Positions 60,913 through 64,000 of a stretch of DNA of 64,000 bases are shown here, one piece after another. Made by a program: the position numbers and the translations under genes. The stretch is from Seonamhaeicola sp. ML3 (GTDB taxonomy: Bacteria; Bacteroidota; Bacteroidia; Flavobacteriales; Flavobacteriaceae), in the NCBI RefSeq assembly GCF_023273855.1, contig NZ_CP096884.1:2666001-2730000 (forward strand), in the 5' to 3' direction. Numbering within the stretch: position 1 is the first letter of the stretch; each line of letters starts with the position of its first letter. Below the pieces are notes generated by a model. It made no database searches and was not told the DNA's origin. It saw only the letters and a program-made list of their open reading frames with translations.

Positions 60913-63624
60913 TTATAATTGTCTATCGGGTTGTCTACGCTGTTCGTATTTTAAGTCTTTTAGAATATTGGACTTAATACCAATAAAGAAGTTCCAAGAT
61001 TTATTTTGACTGAAAGGAATCCAGCTAAAATTCATATCCCAACTCTGTAAATCTCTTGAAAAACGAAATTGCGTGTATGTAAAACCTTGATTTTTAATGT
61101 CGTAACCCGAAGAAGCTCCAATAGACCATTTACTGGTTAATTCAATATCACCTGAAAACATAAGGGAATGGGATGAAATTTCATTTTGCCTCCTGCTGTT
61201 GGCGTAATTAACGGTGTAGGCCAAACGAAGATTCCAGGGGATTTTATGGTTATAAAATTTTGTAGACTCTTCTTTGGTTTCGCTTTTCTTTTCTCTTTCC
61301 CTATTAATTTGCCGGTTAGAAAAATCTAAGTTTTCGGGTAATACAGCGTTGGGGTCATCGTTGTTTACAGTATCAGCGTTTCCTTTGTCTTTGTCTTTCT
61401 TTTCTCCACTATTAGATAATGACCAACTAGCGGTTAAGTTGGCACTTGTTAACCTTACAAGACTTCCTCCATTATCTACATTCAGCTTGTTAATTCTAGT
61501 GTTGTTATTATCAAGGGCATAAGGGTCGAAGGTTGCTCCAAAGTTTATGCTTAATTTATTTTGGAAAAGTTGTGTGCCACCATTCATACGAATTGGACTT
61601 AGTTTCAAAGAGTCTGCAGCAAAGTTATAAGATGTCGAAAAGTTTAAGTTATTTAACAGTTTGATTTTTTTGGCCTCGGTAGCTGTAGTGTCTTTATCTC
61701 TTACTTTAGCTTCAAAATTATTTGCAAGCGAAAAACTCATCGAACTCGAAAAATTCCTATTGGGCGAACCAAAAACAGAGCCATCAAAGCGGCTGTATTC
61801 TAAGTCTACGTCGTTAACGGTTTGTCCGTCAGCATTAATGACTTCGGCAGTTTCATAATACTTGTCAAAAGCCGGATTTATATTATAACTAACCGAGGGG
61901 CGCATAACGTGCCTTATAGCTTTTAACCAAGTGTCTTTACCATCCTTTTCAAAATTAAACATACCGTAAAGTGTAGTACCAATACTTGTACTAAAATTAT
62001 AGGTTCTGTAAGAGTCAAAACCATTTAGGTCTTCAGTAATGGTCTCTCTTGTTGCAAAATCGTAAGTTTCTTTAATGGTGTTGAAAGTCCAAACTTCGTT
62101 GTAATTGGTATTGGCGCTAACACTAAAATAATCGAATATCTTAAAGTTAGTCGTTAGTGGAATAGTATGTTGGAATCCGGCTCGAGCGTCATCAAACATT
62201 TCCTTTTTAAAGAAAAGTGAATCTGTGGTTTGTATCCTGTTTTCACCTCTAACATTATATTGTAAATTAATATTTTGAATAATCCCTTTTTTTGATCCTG
62301 TTTTAGAAGCTAAAGGATACATTCTACCAATACTACCCTGAAAGGTTGGTAAGGTCATGTTAATGGTCTCCGTATTTGTATTTTGGGAGTGAGACGCCGT
62401 TAAACTAAAATTAATTTGAGGTTCTGTATTGAATGTTTTTGAATACGAAACAGAGGATGCTAAAGTATTTGTCAAGAAATTGCTTCCTGCATTAATTTGG
62501 TTTAGCGAGTTCCTAAAATAGGTGCTACTACCAAGGTTAACAGAGGCCGTAAACCTGGAACTGGGGTTAGCTTTAGAATCTTGACTGTGCGACCATCTTA
62601 TGTTATAAATTGTATTTCGTGAGTAATCGGGAAAACCTCTTTCACTATTAATTAAGTTCTCGTATCTAAATGCTAAATTTCCTCTAAAGCGATAACGTTT
62701 CGCATAGGTGCTTTCTAGTCTTAAACCAAAACTTCCGTTTGTATAATAATCACCAAGAACAGCTAAATCCACATAATCGTTAATAGCAAAATAGTAGCCC
62801 CCATTTTGAAGAAAGTATCCACGATCGTTTTGCTCACCAAACGTTGGAATGATAATACCCGAAGTGTGTTTTTCACTTTGCGGGAAAAAACTAAAAGGCA
62901 TCCAAACTGGAGTAGGAACGTCATAAATAAACATTTGAGCCGGACCGGTAACTACCTTTTTGCCCGGAACAATTTTAGCGCGAGACAAAAGAATATAGTA
63001 ATCGGGGTCTTCTAGATCTTGAGCAGTAGTATATCGTGCTCCCTTAATAAAGTAAACCGAATCGTTTTCCTTTTTAGTAAGGCTGGCAATTACATTACCT
63101 TCACCTTGTTGGGTCACCGAATTATAAATTAAGGCCTTTTTGGTGTCTGTGTTAAATATAATGGAGTCTGGTTCAACAACATTGCTCCCTTGTGTGAAAA
63201 CAGGCTTTTGAGTGTAACCTTCAATAGAATCTTTTATTCCTTTGGCGTAAACTTTCTTTGTATTGTAATTAATAGTTATACTACCTGCTTTGATATTCAT
63301 ATCTCCGTATTCAATCGAAGCATTATTATAAAGGTATAATTTCTGTTTTTTATGATTAAACTTTGTGTAATCTGTAGCAGAATATTTAACAGTAAATTCT
63401 AAGAGTTCTTTGGGTTTTATACTGTCGTTAACCGTGGTATCCTGAATCTTCTCAGAATCTTCGACTTCACTTTTAAGGATTTTTTCGGTATCTGTTACCA
63501 AGGAGTCATTTTCAACTACACCGATAGGAGTTACATTTTTTTTAATGTCCTGACCATGGCACAACGTGTTAATAAACATTGTAAAACTTAGAGCAAAAAG
63601 TATTTTAAAGTTGTTTGTGTGCAA
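60913..63624 (-). CDS. lptD: LPS-assembly protein LptD-like
   Basis: 903 residues. Signal peptide (FKILFALSFTMFINTLCHGQ). OstA-like periplasmic part about 75-230 (KLYLYNNASIEYGDMNIKAGSITINYNTKKVYAKG). Then the outer-membrane barrel: KHTSGIIIPTFGEQNDRGYFLQNGGYYFAINDY (near 260) and many alternating strands to the end. Inserts LPS in the outer leaflet with LptE. Upstream is divergent amiC-like gene. Confidence 0.9.
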   Translation of the reverse strand: MHTNNFKILFALSFTMFINTLCHGQDIKKNVTPIGVVENDSLVTDTEKILKSEVEDSEKIQDTTVNDSIKPKELLEFTVKYSATDYTKFNHKKQKLYLYNNASIEYGDMNIKAGSITINYNTKKVYAKGIKDSIEGYTQKPVFTQGSNVVEPDSIIFNTDTKKALIYNSVTQQGEGNVIASLTKKENDSVYFIKGARYTTAQDLEDPDYYILLSRAKIVPGKKVVTGPAQMFIYDVPTPVWMPFSFFPQSEKHTSGIIIPTFGEQNDRGYFLQNGGYYFAINDYVDLAVLGDYYTNGSFGLRLESTYAKRYRFRGNLAFRYENLINSERGFPDYSRNTIYNIRWSHSQDSKANPSSRFTASVNLGSSTYFRNSLNQINAGSNFLTNTLASSVSYSKTFNTEPQINFSLTASHSQNTNTETINMTLPTFQGSIGRMYPLASKTGSKKGIIQNINLQYNVRGENRIQTTDSLFFKKEMFDDARAGFQHTIPLTTNFKIFDYFSVSANTNYNEVWTFNTIKETYDFATRETITEDLNGFDSYRTYNFSTSIGTTLYGMFNFEKDGKDTWLKAIRHVMRPSVSYNINPAFDKYYETAEVINADGQTVNDVDLEYSRFDGSVFGSPNRNFSSSMSFSLANNFEAKVRDKDTTATEAKKIKLLNNLNFSTSYNFAADSLKLSPIRMNGGTQLFQNKLSINFGATFDPYALDNNNTRINKLNVDNGGSLVRLTSANLTASWSLSNSGEKKDKDKGNADTVNNDDPNAVLPENLDFSNRQINREREKKSETKEESTKFYNHKIPWNLRLAYTVNYANSRRQNEISSHSLMFSGDIELTSKWSIGASSGYDIKNQGFTYTQFRFSRDLQSWDMNFSWIPFSQNKSWNFFIGIKSNILKDLKYEQRRQPDRQL

Positions 63625-63776
63625 CGCTTTTGGTGTATTTTTGTAAAAGTATGGCTCGGTTTTTGAAATGCCAAAATTACATATATTTTTTGTGTGAATG
63701 ATTTAAAACTTAAAAATAAATCTAAGCACAAAATAGTTGAGTAATAAACCGAGTTTTTTATCCGTTTATAATAGTT

Positions 63777-64000
63777 ATGCAAACGTATCTTCAGTCACTT
63801 TTCGTATCTTTTCTTATATCATTAACATTTTTTTTGGGTAATCCTATCTATGGACAATCGTCATCCAACGAATTTGTGATTATGATAGATCCAGGACATG
63901 GTGGAAAGGATTCTGGAACACCCGGTACGGGAAGATACAAGGCTACAGAAAAAGACATTGCTCTAGATGTATCTCTGGCACTTGGCAATATGATAAAGCA
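63777..64000 (+). CDS. N-acetylmuramoyl-L-alanine amidase (cut by window edge)
   Basis: First about 74 residues visible: signal segment (SLFVSFLISLTFFLGN) and FVIMIDPGHGGKDSGTPGTG with the zinc-site His-Gly-Gly, then EKDIALDVSLALGNMIK. Amidase_3 family: cleaves peptidoglycan stem peptides in the periplasm. ATG at 63777; the 3' end lies outside the window. Divergent from lptD. Confidence 0.92.
   Translation, partial: MQTYLQSLFVSFLISLTFFLGNPIYGQSSSNEFVIMIDPGHGGKDSGTPGTGRYKATEKDIALDVSLALGNMIK

Overview
The window looks like the chromosome of a marine-type member of the Flavobacteriaceae (Bacteroidota). The evidence is low GC, promoters of the TTG-N(17-23)-TAnnTTTG type, a SusCD-free but typically flavobacterial gene set (TamB, LptD, DUF4159, AI-2E permease, PQQ lipoprotein dehydrogenase) and flavobacterial intergenic repeats. 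Both edges cut genes: fumarylacetoacetase on the left and an N-acetylmuramoyl-L-alanine amidase on the right.

Left chromosomal part (1-13.3 kb): fahA (partial) and glyA are divergent. They are followed by a membrane-anchored XRE regulator, a lipoprotein sulfatase and a beta-helix-like lipoprotein. Next is a galactose module: a minus-strand operon gntR-galM-galK-galT, divergent from a Na+/sugar symporter, with a paired CCTACTAG direct repeat between them that is probably the GntR operator.

Integrated element (13,286-32,208, about 18.9 kb): a tRNA-Arg(UCU) gene carries a tyrosine-recombinase element. The element is bounded by a 61-bp direct repeat made of the tRNA 3' end plus the tRNA terminator (3 mismatches). 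It carries an integrase, a decayed excisionase gene, a HEPN-motif protein, a protein with all three polymerase A/T7 RNA polymerase palm motifs, a DUF5131 protein, a Sak4-like RecA/AAA ATPase, DUF3871, a RadC/JAB protein and an XRE repressor divergent from a small membrane-protein cassette. It also carries a seven-gene minus-strand defence operon: XRE, type III Mod and Res, two unknown proteins, a DUF262/DUF1524 GmrSD-like nuclease and a HEPN Abi_2 protein. No relaxase, conjugation or virion genes are seen, so it is best called an integrative mobilizable element or genomic island with a defence cargo.

Right chromosomal part (32.2-64 kb): RNA and protein modification genes (two SpoU methylases, THUMP-like methylase, RsmE, TsaD), AI-2E permease, DUF4159, DUF1223, TamB, glycolytic pfkA-gapA, a BadF-type sugar kinase, a ModF-like ABC ATPase and a PQQ/cytochrome dehydrogenase. 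These are followed by a three-gene transglutaminase/ATP-grasp/alpha-E/DUF2126 cluster, guaC, a hybrid histidine kinase whose phosphoacceptor His is Tyr, ridA and lptD.

The most novel material lies in the element: the orphan PolA-like palm protein, the two unknown proteins inside the restriction operon, and the XRE/membrane-protein switch.
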